NCBI RefSeq assembly: GCF_900172335.1
Contig: NZ_FWFX01000015.1
Coordinates: forward strand, 1 to 64,000
Source of the DNA: Roseovarius albus
GTDB taxonomy: Bacteria; Pseudomonadota; Alphaproteobacteria; Rhodobacterales; Rhodobacteraceae
DNA length: 64,000 nt
Reading direction: 5' to 3'
Positions 63,896-64,000 of the stretch are shown here, in pieces. A program made the position numbers and the translations under genes. A model generated the notes under the pieces. That model was not told the origin of the DNA. It was given only the letters and a program-made list of their open reading frames with translations, and did not search any database. Within the stretch, counting starts at the first letter, position 1. Each line of letters opens with the position of its first letter.

Positions 63896-63931
63896 ACGCC
63901 GCCTAAGGTCGTTTTCCGACCCAGGCGGCGT
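63896..63931 (-). terminator. Strong two-tier hairpin between rplO and secY
   Basis: ACGCCGCCT (63896-63904) pairs with AGGCGGCGT (63923-63931), and GGTCG/CGACC stacks inside. Leftward it is followed by TTTGATT, 24 bases before the secY start; rightward by TTTT. It may attenuate read-through into secY or protect mRNA ends. Confidence 0.6.
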
Positions 63932-63984
63932 TTTAAGGAAAACTTGAGGTTTATCTAAGCGGCGCGCACGCCGCTCACAAGTTT

Positions 63985-64000
63985 TTATTCGGCCGCCTGC
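63985..64000 (-). CDS. rplO: C-terminal codons of an upstream ribosomal gene, probably rplO
   Basis: Only the last residues (Gln-Ala-Ala-Glu, then TAA) lie in the window. The call rests on the conserved order rplO-secY and on the acidic end common in L15 of this group; the sequence alone is too short to prove it. Confidence 0.45.

Noticed and set aside
1-64000. tRNA, rRNA or insertion-sequence genes
   Set aside because: None could be recognised by reading; a tRNA scan and an IS search would be needed to exclude short ones.

Overview
The window looks like a chromosomal segment of a marine Rhodobacterales (Roseobacter-group) alphaproteobacterium. The basis is the gene order rplO-secY-adk-rpsM-rpsK-rpoA-rplQ at the right end, the DUF1467-mce pair, a GlxA-type regulator beside a CoA-linked catabolic operon, a BCCT carrier, and moderately high G+C with clearly AT-richer accessory patches. 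All calls come from reading the sequence and translations; no database search was run.

Layout. 0-3 kb: edge of a mobile element (ParB-DNA methyltransferase plus DUF5681 protein) and a gene-poor stretch with short repeats. 3-6 kb: a BCCT transporter next to a PotD-like periplasmic binding protein. 6.5-12 kb: prs, an aldehyde dehydrogenase, then a surface-glycan block (GT25, GT11 fucosyltransferase, kinase-like protein). 11.8-17 kb: a probable gamma-butyrobetaine/carnitine-type operon (acyl-CoA dehydrogenase, NDP-forming acid-CoA ligase, crotonobetainyl-CoA hydratase-like protein) with a divergent GlxA/AraC regulator. 17-21.6 kb: an AT-rich Sel1/Hcp-like cysteine-repeat protein, a GNAT enzyme, a flavin reductase and an unknown membrane protein. 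21.6-24.4 kb: SulP transporter and UDP-glucuronate 4-epimerase-like enzyme.

24.8-31.1 kb is the most unusual accessory block. A tight three-gene operon encodes a SARP-like regulator, a PAP2/vanadium-haloperoxidase-fold enzyme carrying an (Asn-Lys)11 tract, and a subtilisin-like protease, and ends at a clear terminator. Beside it are two truncated genes, an OmpA-domain remnant and a frameshifted HlyD-type adaptor, joined head to head. 31-48 kb is mostly core: AsmA, RimO, YigZ-like protein, M48 lipoprotein, nitroreductase, EI24 protein, an RTX protein built of seven 36-residue units, mce, a receiver protein, aspS, a cyclopropane synthase-like enzyme, pabB/pabC and a CPBP protease-family protein.

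48-64 kb: carB; two tandem, paralogous 39-residue single-helix membrane proteins; a peptide-type ABC transporter without a binding-protein gene beside it; rarA; a DegQ-like protease; and the end of the ribosomal/RNA polymerase alpha operon, with an unrecognised 80-residue gene between adk and rpsM. The best candidates for undescribed biology are the SARP-PAP2-S8 operon, the twin 39-residue membrane proteins and the BCCT plus binding-protein pair.
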